This document shows, piece by piece, positions 1 through 5,881 of a DNA stretch of 6,471 bases; position 1 is the first letter of the stretch, and each line of letters opens with the position of its first letter. Location: assembly GCA_012974295.1 (NCBI GenBank), contig JAAXQM010000055.1:1-6471 (forward strand), given 5' to 3'. The DNA is from Dehalococcoidales bacterium. Its GTDB lineage: Bacteria > Chloroflexota > Dehalococcoidia > E44-bin15. The notes under the pieces were generated by a model, which was not told where the DNA came from, did no database searches, and worked only from the letters and a program-made list of their open reading frames with translations. The position numbers and the translations under genes were made by a program.

Positions 1-889
1 GAAGGTGGTTGCAGAGGTAAACCCGCGTCTTATCAGAACCTTTGGTGATAATTTCATACATGTTTCGGAGATAGATTATTTTGTGGAACATGTCTCTTCA
101 GGGGAGGCTCCCGGCGGAGGGAGCCTGCTGGGGAAAAAGGCTAAAAAGGAGCCAGATAATACTCAGAAGGAAATTGCCAGGCACATATCCGGGCTGATCA
201 AAGATGGTGATACCCTGCAGATTGGTGTTGGCAGAGCGACGGAACCGCTGATTTCTCTGGGTATACTCGATGGTAAGAAGGATATCGGGTATCACTCGGA
301 GGCCACAGTGCCGGGGGTAATCAGGCTGGTCCGGGAAGGCGTTATTACGGGGAAATATAAAACGCTTCGCCCGGGAAAAGTCGTGGTAACTTCTGTGGGC
401 GGGGACACTAGAGAGGAAATGCAGTGGGTTCATATGAACCCACTCTTTGAGCTGGTAGACGTCGACTGGCTGGAAGATATCAGGGTTATAGCTTCCATCG
501 ACAATATGGTAACGATAAATCAGGCATTGGCCATCGACCTTTTAGGTCAACCGACGGCGGAGAGTTTGGGGATGCGATTATTAAGTGGTGCGGGGGGACA
601 GGTGCCGTTTCAACTTGGGGCGCTCCTATCAAAGGGAGGGCGTGCTATCACAGTGCTGCCCTCAACTGCGGAAAACGGAACGATATCCCGTATTATGCCG
701 TCGCTGCCGGAGGGGACAACCGTCACCCTGCATAAGAACTGCACAGACATGATAGTTACGGAATACGGGGTAGCGCGTTTGCGCGGCAGGAGCATGCGGC
801 AGAAGGCAGAGGAATTAATAAATGTAGCACACCCCGACTTTCGTGCCGAGCTGAAAAAAGCAGCACAAAGGTTATTCTGGCCTTCATAA
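1..889 (+). CDS. CoA-transferase, acetyl-CoA hydrolase/4-hydroxybutyrate CoA-transferase family (5'-truncated)
   Basis: This is the C-terminal two thirds of a class I CoA-transferase, a cytoplasmic enzyme that moves CoA between carboxylic acids (for example acetate and butyrate or 4-hydroxybutyrate) through a glutamyl-CoA intermediate. The reading frame is open to base 2 and the GTG at 5 is an internal codon, because family members of about 430 residues have the motif VNPRLIRTFGD near residue 170. Counting from that GTG, a glycine-rich IGVGR segment is near residue 73. The HSE motif follows, with Glu99 (codon 299-301) at the expected catalytic position. Further on are AGGQVPF (near 197), STAENGTISRIMP (220s), VTEYGVARLRG (250s) and AHPDFRAEL at the end, all in family order. 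It is a diverged paralog of the minus-strand gene at 3514-4791, which lacks the Glu. Family assignment is firm; substrate is unknown. Confidence 0.93.
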   Translation, partial: KVVAEVNPRLIRTFGDNFIHVSEIDYFVEHVSSGEAPGGGSLLGKKAKKEPDNTQKEIARHISGLIKDGDTLQIGVGRATEPLISLGILDGKKDIGYHSEATVPGVIRLVREGVITGKYKTLRPGKVVVTSVGGDTREEMQWVHMNPLFELVDVDWLEDIRVIASIDNMVTINQALAIDLLGQPTAESLGMRLLSGAGGQVPFQLGALLSKGGRAITVLPSTAENGTISRIMPSLPEGTTVTLHKNCTDMIVTEYGVARLRGRSMRQKAEELINVAHPDFRAELKKAAQRLFWPS

Positions 890-944
890 AGAGCGTTATT
901 AAGAGCTAGTCCAAGGCCGACAGTTTGCCAACACTTCGGTATAC

Positions 945-976
945 ATTGGGGATGTGGGGCCGGGGGTTGATAAAGG
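945..976 (+). repeat. Probable remnant of the dispersed repeat's right end
   Basis: This stretch reads ATTGGGGATGTGGGG, then CC, then GGGGGTTGATAAAGG. It resembles the right-hand part of the longer repeat copies, where ATTGGGGGAT is followed by TAGGGGGTTGAT and a purine-rich tail (6385-6412, and more loosely 5668-5695). It lies just left of the repeat copy at 989-1059, in the same orientation. It could be the decayed end of an older copy. The match is short and G-rich, so chance similarity is possible. Confidence 0.4.
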
Positions 977-988
977 CCATTTTAGTAA

Positions 989-1059
989 AGACCGCTGAAA
1001 AAGAGGTGCAGGATACTTTCTGCCGGGAGTCTGGGGGTGCCCCCCAACTTCAGCAGTCT
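989..1059 (+). repeat. Dispersed MITE-like repeat, copy 1 (short form with terminal inverted repeats)
   Basis: This 71-bp copy begins AGACCGCTGAA and ends TTCAGCAGTCT, which are inverted repeats matching at 10 of 11 positions. Between them are the family core GAGGTGCAGGATACTT, a small hairpin (GCAGGA/TTCTGC with one wobble pair) and a GC hairpin (TGGGGG, loop TGC, CCCCCA). Compared with the other two copies it lacks the second half containing the ATCCCCC...TAGGGGG block, so it may be an internally deleted form. TAGTAA lies directly on the left (983-988) and one base beyond the right end (1061-1066), a possible target-site duplication. No transposase is present in the window, so any mobility would be non-autonomous. 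Confidence 0.75.
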
Positions 1060-1086
1060 CTAGTAATATGAGTAATAAATTACGGT

Positions 1087-1093
1087 AAGGAGG
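1087..1093 (+). promoter_or_regulatory. Shine-Dalgarno AAGGAGG that fixes a TTG start
   Basis: A consensus AAGGAGG lies five bases before TTG at 1099. No ATG or GTG is suitably placed, and this strong site is the reason to accept TTG as the crotonase start. Confidence 0.85.
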
Positions 1094-1098
1094 AAGGA

Positions 1099-1989
1099 TT
1101 GAGTTATTGTATCTATGAGGTTGACAGGGAGAAGCGGATCGCTACGCTTACCTTTAATCGACCGGAGAAGCTGAATGCCCTGGTGCCGATGGACGACCTG
1201 GAGGAGGTAATCGACAGGCTATACGAGGCCGACAGGGATAATGATGTGGCGGTAGTGGTCATGAAGGGGGCGGGGCGTGCCTTTGGGTCGGGATATGATA
1301 TCGATGCGGTTCGCGCGCGGCGTGGCTTCACTGAGGAGAAGCGTCCTCCGCAGAGGAGGAGGTACTGGGGAGTGGATGAGTGGTGGGGGCGTAGGGGTAT
1401 CCTGCAAAAAATACTCACATGTGACAAGGTGACCATCGCACAGGTTCACGGCTATTGCTACGGCGGCCATTTCGAGATGATGTGCGCCTGTGACATGGCT
1501 ATCGCCAGCAAGGATGCGCTGTTCACACATCCCGGATATACGTATTTAGGCATAGAAGGCCCGATTCCCCTGTACGTGCTCATGATCGGGTGGCGCAGGG
1601 TAAAGGAGATGATGCTTCTGGGGAAACCGCTTACTGCCAAGGAAGCCCATGAATTTGGCCTGGTTAACAGGGTGGTGTCCATGGAAAAACTGGATAAAGA
1701 GGTTGCTCAGATAGCCGAGACCATAGCCAGCCGTCCTCTTGACGGTATCGTGATGGGCAAGAAAGAGTTCCAGATGGCGATGGATATAATGGGGCTTTCC
1801 GCCGGTTACGATCTGGCCAGCATCTCGCACACGCTAATGAGTAATCTGAAATTTGAGCCGGGCGAGTTTAACTTGATGCGCGAGCTGAAGGACAAGGGAC
1901 GCAAGGGCATGTATTCCTCCAGAGACGAGCGTTACAGCGATCAAGCCTGGCGCGATAAAGACACAAAGAAGACTACAAAGAAGAAATAG
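1099..1989 (+). CDS. Enoyl-CoA hydratase/isomerase (crotonase) family protein
   Basis: This 296-residue crotonase-superfamily protein acts on acyl-CoA thioesters in the cytoplasm. The start is TTG. Family marks include TLTFNRPEKLNAL (17-28), the first oxyanion-hole loop FGSGYD (62-67) and the second one HGYCYGGHFEMMCACD (117-132). Glu126 aligns with the first catalytic acid of enoyl-CoA hydratase (rat Glu144). The second acid (rat Glu164, in a QPE motif) is replaced by Gly146 in THPGY, so ordinary syn-hydration of enoyl-CoA is doubtful; isomerase, hydrolase or lyase chemistry is possible. An Arg/Trp-rich insert (about 81-100) separates the two oxyanion loops. The C-terminus is a long, highly charged tail rich in Lys, Arg and Asp. 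At 296 residues it is longer than the usual 255-265. It lies 209 bp after a CoA-transferase gene, which suggests a shared acyl-CoA pathway. The substrate cannot be read from sequence. Confidence 0.92.
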   Translation: MSYCIYEVDREKRIATLTFNRPEKLNALVPMDDLEEVIDRLYEADRDNDVAVVVMKGAGRAFGSGYDIDAVRARRGFTEEKRPPQRRRYWGVDEWWGRRGILQKILTCDKVTIAQVHGYCYGGHFEMMCACDMAIASKDALFTHPGYTYLGIEGPIPLYVLMIGWRRVKEMMLLGKPLTAKEAHEFGLVNRVVSMEKLDKEVAQIAETIASRPLDGIVMGKKEFQMAMDIMGLSAGYDLASISHTLMSNLKFEPGEFNLMRELKDKGRKGMYSSRDERYSDQAWRDKDTKKTTKKK

Positions 1990-2055
1990 ATATTCGGAAA
2001 CGGATATCTGTGCTATTGTGAGCAGGGAGGCGTGCAGCACCCCTGCTCATTCTTT
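1988..2055 (+). terminator. Two tandem hairpins after the crotonase gene, the second terminator-like
   Basis: The first hairpin (1988-2009) overlaps the TAG stop: AGATATTCG and CGGATATCT close a GAAA loop, a GNRA-type tetraloop, with one wobble pair. The second has a perfect 9-bp stem, TGAGCAGGG (2019-2027) with CCCTGCTCA (2041-2049). Its loop can itself fold (GTGC-A-GCAC), and it is followed by TTCTTT. The second looks like a modest intrinsic terminator separating the crotonase from the exporter gene. The U-tract is imperfect, so partial readthrough is possible. Confidence 0.55.
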
Positions 2056-2083
2056 AAAGGGGTAGGGGTAGTGAGCGATATAT

Positions 2084-3517
2084 ATGGCTGTTAACGGCGC
2101 ATCGGAAGTGAAAAAGGGGCTCGCAACCAAGTGGCTGATCCTGGCTGCCGTGATGCTGGGCAGTTTCATGGCGCCCCTGGATGGCAGTATAGTCAATACC
2201 GTTCTCCCCGCCATTACCCAATACTTCCGTACCGATATCTCGATAGCCCAGTGGGTGCCGACGGTTTACCTGCTGACTATTAGCTGCTTCATCCTGTTCT
2301 ATGGCCGGCTGGGTGATATATTCGGCTACAGGAAGATTTTCCTCTACGGACTGGCTGGCTTCACCGTCACCTCTCTGTTGTGCGGTCTATCGCAGAGCAT
2401 CTGGATGCTCATAGCGTTCAGGGCGCTGCAGGGACTTTCAGCGGGCATGATTATGGCTGTGGGCTTTGCTATTATTACCTCCGCCTTCCCGCCAACCGAG
2501 CGAGGAAAGGCCATGGGCATCTACGCCATTAGTATTGCCGCCGCCCTGGGATTGGGGCCGACTATTGGCGGCGCTGTCGCCGAGTATCTCAGTTGGCACT
2601 ACGTTTTCATCATCAATGTTCCCATTGGCATAGCCGCCCTGCTGTGGTGCTACCGGGTCATACCTCAGGGGGTCACCAAGCCCGGGCAACATCTCGACTG
2701 GTACGGGGTCCTGACCGCGTTCGTCTTTCTGCTCAGCTTGCTTCTGTACGCCAATAGAGGTCAGGCATGGGGATGGCTGTCCCCTGCCACTATTAGCCTG
2801 ATAATAGTGGCGATTATCTCCGGTGCCGCCTTTATCTGGTTGGAACGCAGGATAGAGCAGCCGATGCTCAACCTGGCGCTGTTTAAAAGCCGTGTGTTCG
2901 GTTTCGCTAGCCTGAGCGCCCTTCTTAACTTCGTGGCGATCTATGGGATAATCTTCCTCACACCTTTCTACCTGGCATTCGTGTTGCATTACGACATCCT
3001 TAAAGTGGGGCTGGTAATGGCCGCATCGCCCGTTGCTATGCTGTTCGTGGCGCCGGTGGCCGGCGCGCTATCCGACCGCATCGGGATTAGGGGGTTAACC
3101 GCTTTCGGCATGGCTATCTGCGCTGTCGGGATGTTCTTGATGAGTGGACTGGGTGCCAGCTCCAGCAGCACAGATGTAATCTGGCGGCTTGTCATCTGCG
3201 GTGTAGGAGCTGGTTTGTTCCAAAGTCCCAATAACAGTGCCATCATGGGCAGTGTACCGGTTTTTCACCTGGGCATTGCATCGGGAATACTGGCCGCTAT
3301 GCGCAACGTAGGAATGGTGCTGGGGCTAGCTCTTGCCGGTGTGGTGCTATACAATCTGGCTCCGGTGGCTGCCTCGGGTTGGATAGGCTCACTCACAGGC
3401 GAGGAGATAGAGGAGTTTCTCAATGGCCTGCACTGGGCATACATAACCGGCGGGATAGTGGCGTGTATAGCAGTCGTGACCTCGCTGGCGGCGGTAGAAC
3501 GGTCTGGAAAGATTTAG
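2084..3517 (+). CDS. MFS drug/metabolite exporter, DHA2 (EmrB/QacA) family
   Basis: This is a 477-residue integral inner-membrane protein of the major facilitator superfamily, probably a proton-driven exporter. Hydrophobic segments run throughout, in line with the 14-TM DHA2 group. TM1 carries the DHA2 signature LDGSIVNTVLP (32-42) with Asp33. Motif A is GRLGDIFGYRK (74-84), motif B has Arg113 in RALQG, and motif C in TM5 is GLGPTIGG (156-163), a mark of antiporters. WHYVFIINVPIG (171-182) is also typical. ATG at 2084 is chosen because an in-frame TAG lies 15 bp upstream; it lacks a well-spaced Shine-Dalgarno, since the nearest purine run (AGGGG, 2064-2068) is 15 bases away. No EmrA-type partner gene is seen. 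Its stop overlaps the stop of the convergent CoA-transferase gene. The substrate is unknown: drugs, or an organic acid linked to the neighbouring CoA genes. Confidence 0.92.
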   Translation: MAVNGASEVKKGLATKWLILAAVMLGSFMAPLDGSIVNTVLPAITQYFRTDISIAQWVPTVYLLTISCFILFYGRLGDIFGYRKIFLYGLAGFTVTSLLCGLSQSIWMLIAFRALQGLSAGMIMAVGFAIITSAFPPTERGKAMGIYAISIAAALGLGPTIGGAVAEYLSWHYVFIINVPIGIAALLWCYRVIPQGVTKPGQHLDWYGVLTAFVFLLSLLLYANRGQAWGWLSPATISLIIVAIISGAAFIWLERRIEQPMLNLALFKSRVFGFASLSALLNFVAIYGIIFLTPFYLAFVLHYDILKVGLVMAASPVAMLFVAPVAGALSDRIGIRGLTAFGMAICAVGMFLMSGLGASSSSTDVIWRLVICGVGAGLFQSPNNSAIMGSVPVFHLGIASGILAAMRNVGMVLGLALAGVVLYNLAPVAASGWIGSLTGEEIEEFLNGLHWAYITGGIVACIAVVTSLAAVERSGKI

Positions 3518-4791
3518 TCTATCTTTCGTCTTGCCTTTTCCAGTTCGTCCCGAAAATCCGGGTGAGCTATAGCGATCAGAGCGTCGGCACGCTGGGCGAG
3601 GGTCTTACCCTTGAGCTCGGCGATGCCGTACTCAGTAGCTACAGAGCCAACATCGTAACGGGGAACGCTGGTAATCGTGCCCTCCTGAAGCCGGGGGATG
3701 ATGCGGGAATGGCGGGATGACTTCCCCTGTATCGCCGATGTAAAGGCAATGATCGACCTCCCGCCAGGAGCTGCAGCCGCTCCACGCAGCCACTCGGCCT
3801 GTCCACCAACGGCGCTAATTTGCATACCTCTTATGGTTTCCGCATTCACCTGTCCGCCAAGGTCAATCTCTATTGCGGATACGATGGTGATGAAATTATC
3901 GAACTGGCGAATGATATTGGCATCGTGGGTATAGGTATAGGGGTACATCTCTACCTGCGGGTTTCTATGGATAAAACGGAACAGCTTTTCCGTGCCGGCC
4001 GCCGCTCCGCTCACTGTTTTGCCCATGTCGACGGTCTTGCGCTCGTTGGTAACCACACCGCTCTCCATAAGGTCCACGGTGCTATCGCTTATCATGCCAG
4101 TGTGTATGCCGAGATGGCGATGGTCGGTCAACATTCTTAACAGGGCTTCCGGGATGGCACCAACACCGATGCACAGCGTGTCACCATCAGCGATACGCTC
4201 GCTCACTACCCGCGCCACCGCCTCTTCTTCCGTACCTATCGTAGGTTCGGGCCAGGGCTGTACGGGACGGGATACCTCTACCAGGTAATCTAGATCGTTC
4301 ACATCTATGAGGCTGTCGCCATAGGTATACGGCATCTGGTCGTTCACCTGGGCGATCGTGGTATGGGCAGCTAAGGCTGCATCGCGGTTGAATCCGGGAA
4401 CAGCCCCAAAGCTGCAGTACCCCTGTTCATCCGGCGGCGAGACATGCACCAGGGCAACATCTAGGGGCACGGTTGTGGTAAACAGGGACGGTGTCTGCGT
4501 CAGGCTTACCGGCAGGAAATCGATCGTACCTTCCGCGACCCCTTTTCTCAGGTCGGGGCTCACATGCATTGTGATGATGTGGAAGAAATCGGTAAGGCTG
4601 GCGTAGGGGGAGCCGGCGATAACCCTGCTGTCCAGCAGGTGAGTGCCCTTTAGCCTATCTTTATCATCGACCAGGGCATCGACCAGAGTACGCGGTTCAC
4701 CGCATGTTCCCTCGATAAACACCATATCGCCCGGCCTGATCGCTGCGATGGCTTCTGCGGCGCTTGCCGTGCGGTGAGGTTTACCCCCCAC
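3514..4791 (-). CDS. Acetyl-CoA hydrolase/4-hydroxybutyrate CoA-transferase family protein lacking the usual catalytic Glu
   Basis: From a GTG at 4791 this gives 425 residues, the normal family length. The frame stays open to an ATG at 4878, but that would add 29 residues lying inside the upstream gene without family resemblance. GGAGGG at 4801-4806 is nine bases before the GTG. Family marks in order: RPGDMVFIEG near the N-terminus, HVSPPDEQGYCSFG (about 136-149), AQVNDQMPYTYGDS, ADGDTLCIGVGAIPEALL, GGQVNAE, AVGGQAEWLRGA, SRIIPRL, VATEYGIAELKGK and AHPDFRDELEKA at the end. In the active-site motif, where related enzymes read HTE or HSE, this protein reads HTGMISD, with Gly232 (codon GGC, 4098-4096). 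Going from a Glu codon to GGC needs two base changes, so a single sequencing error is unlikely. It may be inactive, use another chemistry, or belong to a subfamily with Gly here. It is co-transcribed with the flavoprotein gene, overlapping it by 11 bp. Confidence 0.92.
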   Translation of the reverse strand: MGGKPHRTASAAEAIAAIRPGDMVFIEGTCGEPRTLVDALVDDKDRLKGTHLLDSRVIAGSPYASLTDFFHIITMHVSPDLRKGVAEGTIDFLPVSLTQTPSLFTTTVPLDVALVHVSPPDEQGYCSFGAVPGFNRDAALAAHTTIAQVNDQMPYTYGDSLIDVNDLDYLVEVSRPVQPWPEPTIGTEEEAVARVVSERIADGDTLCIGVGAIPEALLRMLTDHRHLGIHTGMISDSTVDLMESGVVTNERKTVDMGKTVSGAAAGTEKLFRFIHRNPQVEMYPYTYTHDANIIRQFDNFITIVSAIEIDLGGQVNAETIRGMQISAVGGQAEWLRGAAAAPGGRSIIAFTSAIQGKSSRHSRIIPRLQEGTITSVPRYDVGSVATEYGIAELKGKTLAQRADALIAIAHPDFRDELEKARRKID

Positions 4792-5521
4792 TTTCCTTGT
4801 CCCTCCACACACCGTCGGTATACACCTTATCCTTCCCTCGCTCCCAGTGCCCGCCGAAGACAGTGGTCTTATATTCATCGGGCAGTACTATACCCTGCTC
4901 GGTGGCGTATTTGATCATCCTGGTCACCTCCACCACCCGTATGCCCACCTGCCTCGCCATGAGCATTCCCCGTTTATCATCGAGAACCCCGTTCTTGAGG
5001 TATCGCGGCCTGTCCCCGGAGAAGACTGTGCTGGTAACACCCCAGCCCCGGGCTACGGGTATCATCATTCTCTTTACCAGGTTCTCCATCTGGTCCAGGC
5101 ATGCATCGAAGCCCAATCCGAAGAAACCGACGGTCAGGTAGCCGGTGACCTTATTTTTCATAAGCTGGGTGAAGATGGCATAGTATCTAACCCTGGACCA
5201 CAGTATGGTGAGCGGGGGTGATACGGTAAGTCCCCATGTCGGTGCGCCGAAGATAATTCCATCTGCTTCGACAATTTTATCGAATATATCCTGGGCATCG
5301 TCCTTTATCTTACATGGTGCCTTGTTTTCTATGCACCACTGACAGTTCTGGCACATAGCGACCTCTTTATTGGCCAGAGTAACGAATTCGATCTGCACCT
5401 TGCCGATATCACTCTCCAGTTCCTTTGCCCCTTTGAGGCTTTCTTGAACAAATGTGTCGCAATTACCGTCCTTTACCGGTGTTGCCGATAAACCCAGTAT
5501 CTTTATATCAACTTTGCTCAT
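4781..5521 (-). CDS. Iron-sulfur flavoprotein-like NADPH-dependent FMN reductase/flavodoxin-fold protein
   Basis: This is a 246-residue protein with a flavodoxin-like fold, likely a cytoplasmic FMN-binding electron carrier or reductase. The N-terminus KILGLSATPVKDGNCDT (7-23) is the first beta strand and the FMN phosphate loop (family GSPRKxGNT). Cys57, Cys60, Cys63 and Cys70 form C-x2-C-x2-C-x6-C, matching the compact CX2CX2CX4-7C motif that holds a 4Fe-4S cluster in archaeal and bacterial Isf proteins. DDAQDIFDKIVEADGIIFG and APTWGLTVSPP (about 74-103) follow, as expected for this family. The C-terminal 60 residues are less familiar. ATG at 5521 has AAGGA eight bases upstream (5530-5534). 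It is first in an operon with the CoA-transferase at 3514-4791, suggesting a redox role in the same acyl-CoA pathway, although detoxification of oxygen or quinones is also possible. Cofactor content is inferred from motifs only. Confidence 0.88.
   Translation of the reverse strand: MSKVDIKILGLSATPVKDGNCDTFVQESLKGAKELESDIGKVQIEFVTLANKEVAMCQNCQWCIENKAPCKIKDDAQDIFDKIVEADGIIFGAPTWGLTVSPPLTILWSRVRYYAIFTQLMKNKVTGYLTVGFFGLGFDACLDQMENLVKRMMIPVARGWGVTSTVFSGDRPRYLKNGVLDDKRGMLMARQVGIRVVEVTRMIKYATEQGIVLPDEYKTTVFGGHWERGKDKVYTDGVWRDKESGG
4801..4806 (-). promoter_or_regulatory. Shine-Dalgarno GGAGGG supporting the GTG start at 4791
   Basis: GGAGGG on the minus strand lies within the last codons of the flavoprotein gene, nine bases before GTG. 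The flavoprotein's TAA stop sits within the first codons of the CoA-transferase. The arrangement suggests translational coupling of the two genes. Confidence 0.55.
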
Positions 5522-5555
5522 ACCACCTGTCCTTTCCGTAATGCTGTCATGAGGG

Positions 5556-5585
5556 ATTATAGCTAGCTTTGACCCTTCGTGTCAA
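5556..5585 (-). promoter_or_regulatory. Consensus sigma-70-type promoter for the flavoprotein/CoA-transferase operon
   Basis: Read on the minus strand, TTGACA (5585-5580) and TATAAT (5561-5556) are both perfect consensus hexamers separated by 18 bases. Transcription would start near 5549, leaving a leader of about 28 bases before ATG 5521. The -35 ends only five bases from the repeat copy at 5591. Confidence 0.85.
5569..5585. promoter_or_regulatory. Candidate operator: palindrome covering the -35
   Basis: On the plus strand TTGACCC (5569-5575) and GTGTCAA (5579-5585) are inverted repeats matching at 6 of 7 positions around TTC. The palindrome includes the whole -35 and part of the spacer. 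Beside it is a perfect 8-bp palindrome, AGCTAGCT (5561-5568). A repressor dimer bound here would block the promoter. No regulator gene is in the window, so this is inference from symmetry and position. Confidence 0.4.
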
Positions 5586-5590
5586 TTTCT

Positions 5591-5710
5591 AGACTGCTGA
5601 AAAAGAGGTGCAGAACACTTCCTGCCGGGGGTCTGGGGGTGTCCCCCACATTTAGAAATCCCCCAAGATTGTGGAATTTAGGGGGTTGATTGAGAGTATC
5701 TTAGGAGTCT
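5591..5710 (+). repeat. Dispersed MITE-like repeat, copy 2 (long form)
   Basis: This copy begins AGACTGCTGAA and shares the core GAGGTGCAG, CTTCCTGCCGGG and TCTGGGGGTGTCCCCCA with copies 1 and 3. It then shares AATCCCCCAAGATTG and TTTAGGGGGTTGAT with copy 3 only. The right end, TTAGGAGTCT (5701-5710), is an imperfect inverted copy of the left end, so the whole unit would be about 120 bp. It lies between the flavoprotein operon's promoter and the stop codon of the micropeptide gene, and its GC hairpin may act as a terminator for the latter. Confidence 0.75.
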
Positions 5711-5711
5711 C

Positions 5712-5831
5712 TTAAAACAGAGGTGACAATAAGGATACGACCAATGCTAATGCCATGATTAAAACAAATATGATGATAAGAAATCTTAATAGCCCTCTTT
5801 GCAATCTTATTACCTCTCTGACTTGAGTCAT
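5712..5831 (-). CDS. Micropeptide with one predicted membrane helix (39 codons)
   Basis: From ATG at 5831 this encodes MTQVREVIRLQRGLLRF followed by about 20 mostly hydrophobic residues (LIIIFVLIMALALVVSLL) and SPLF, then TAA. The layout of a short basic N-terminus followed by one helix is typical of a small inner-membrane protein with its N-terminus inside. An in-frame TAA lies directly before the ATG, and no good Shine-Dalgarno precedes it. A TTG at codon 10 has AGAGAGG eight bases upstream and would give a 30-residue form. It follows the DUF4282-like gene by 50 bp on the same strand, so the two are probably co-transcribed. No family is recognised. A chance ORF is possible, but the clean hydrophobic pattern argues for a real gene. 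Confidence 0.5.
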   Translation of the reverse strand: MTQVREVIRLQRGLLRFLIIIFVLIMALALVVSLLSPLF

Positions 5832-5881
5832 TAAATACACGAGAAGAGTTGGAGTATCGTGTGGAGGATAACACCCCCCAA

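Noticed and set aside
98..433. A 111-codon minus-strand frame within the first CoA-transferase
   Set aside because: It is antisense to conserved coding sequence and shows no domain; it is a shadow frame.
1072..1083. GTAAT-AA-ATTAC inverted repeat before the crotonase ribosome site
   Set aside because: Five-base arms in AT-rich sequence are easily found by chance and no promoter is placed convincingly next to it.
2438..2989. A 183-codon minus-strand frame inside the exporter gene
   Set aside because: It is antisense to a well-supported MFS gene, its product is Gln/Glu/Gly/His-rich without recognisable motifs, and it has no ribosome site or promoter.
3820..4140. Plus-strand frames of about 80-125 codons opposite the minus-strand operon (3379-5221)
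   Set aside because: All lie opposite strongly conserved enzyme frames, overlap one another and have no family resemblance.
4792..4878. A longer start for the second CoA-transferase at ATG 4878
   Set aside because: The extra 29 residues lie inside the flavoprotein gene and do not resemble the family N-terminus; GTG 4791 gives normal length with a ribosome site.
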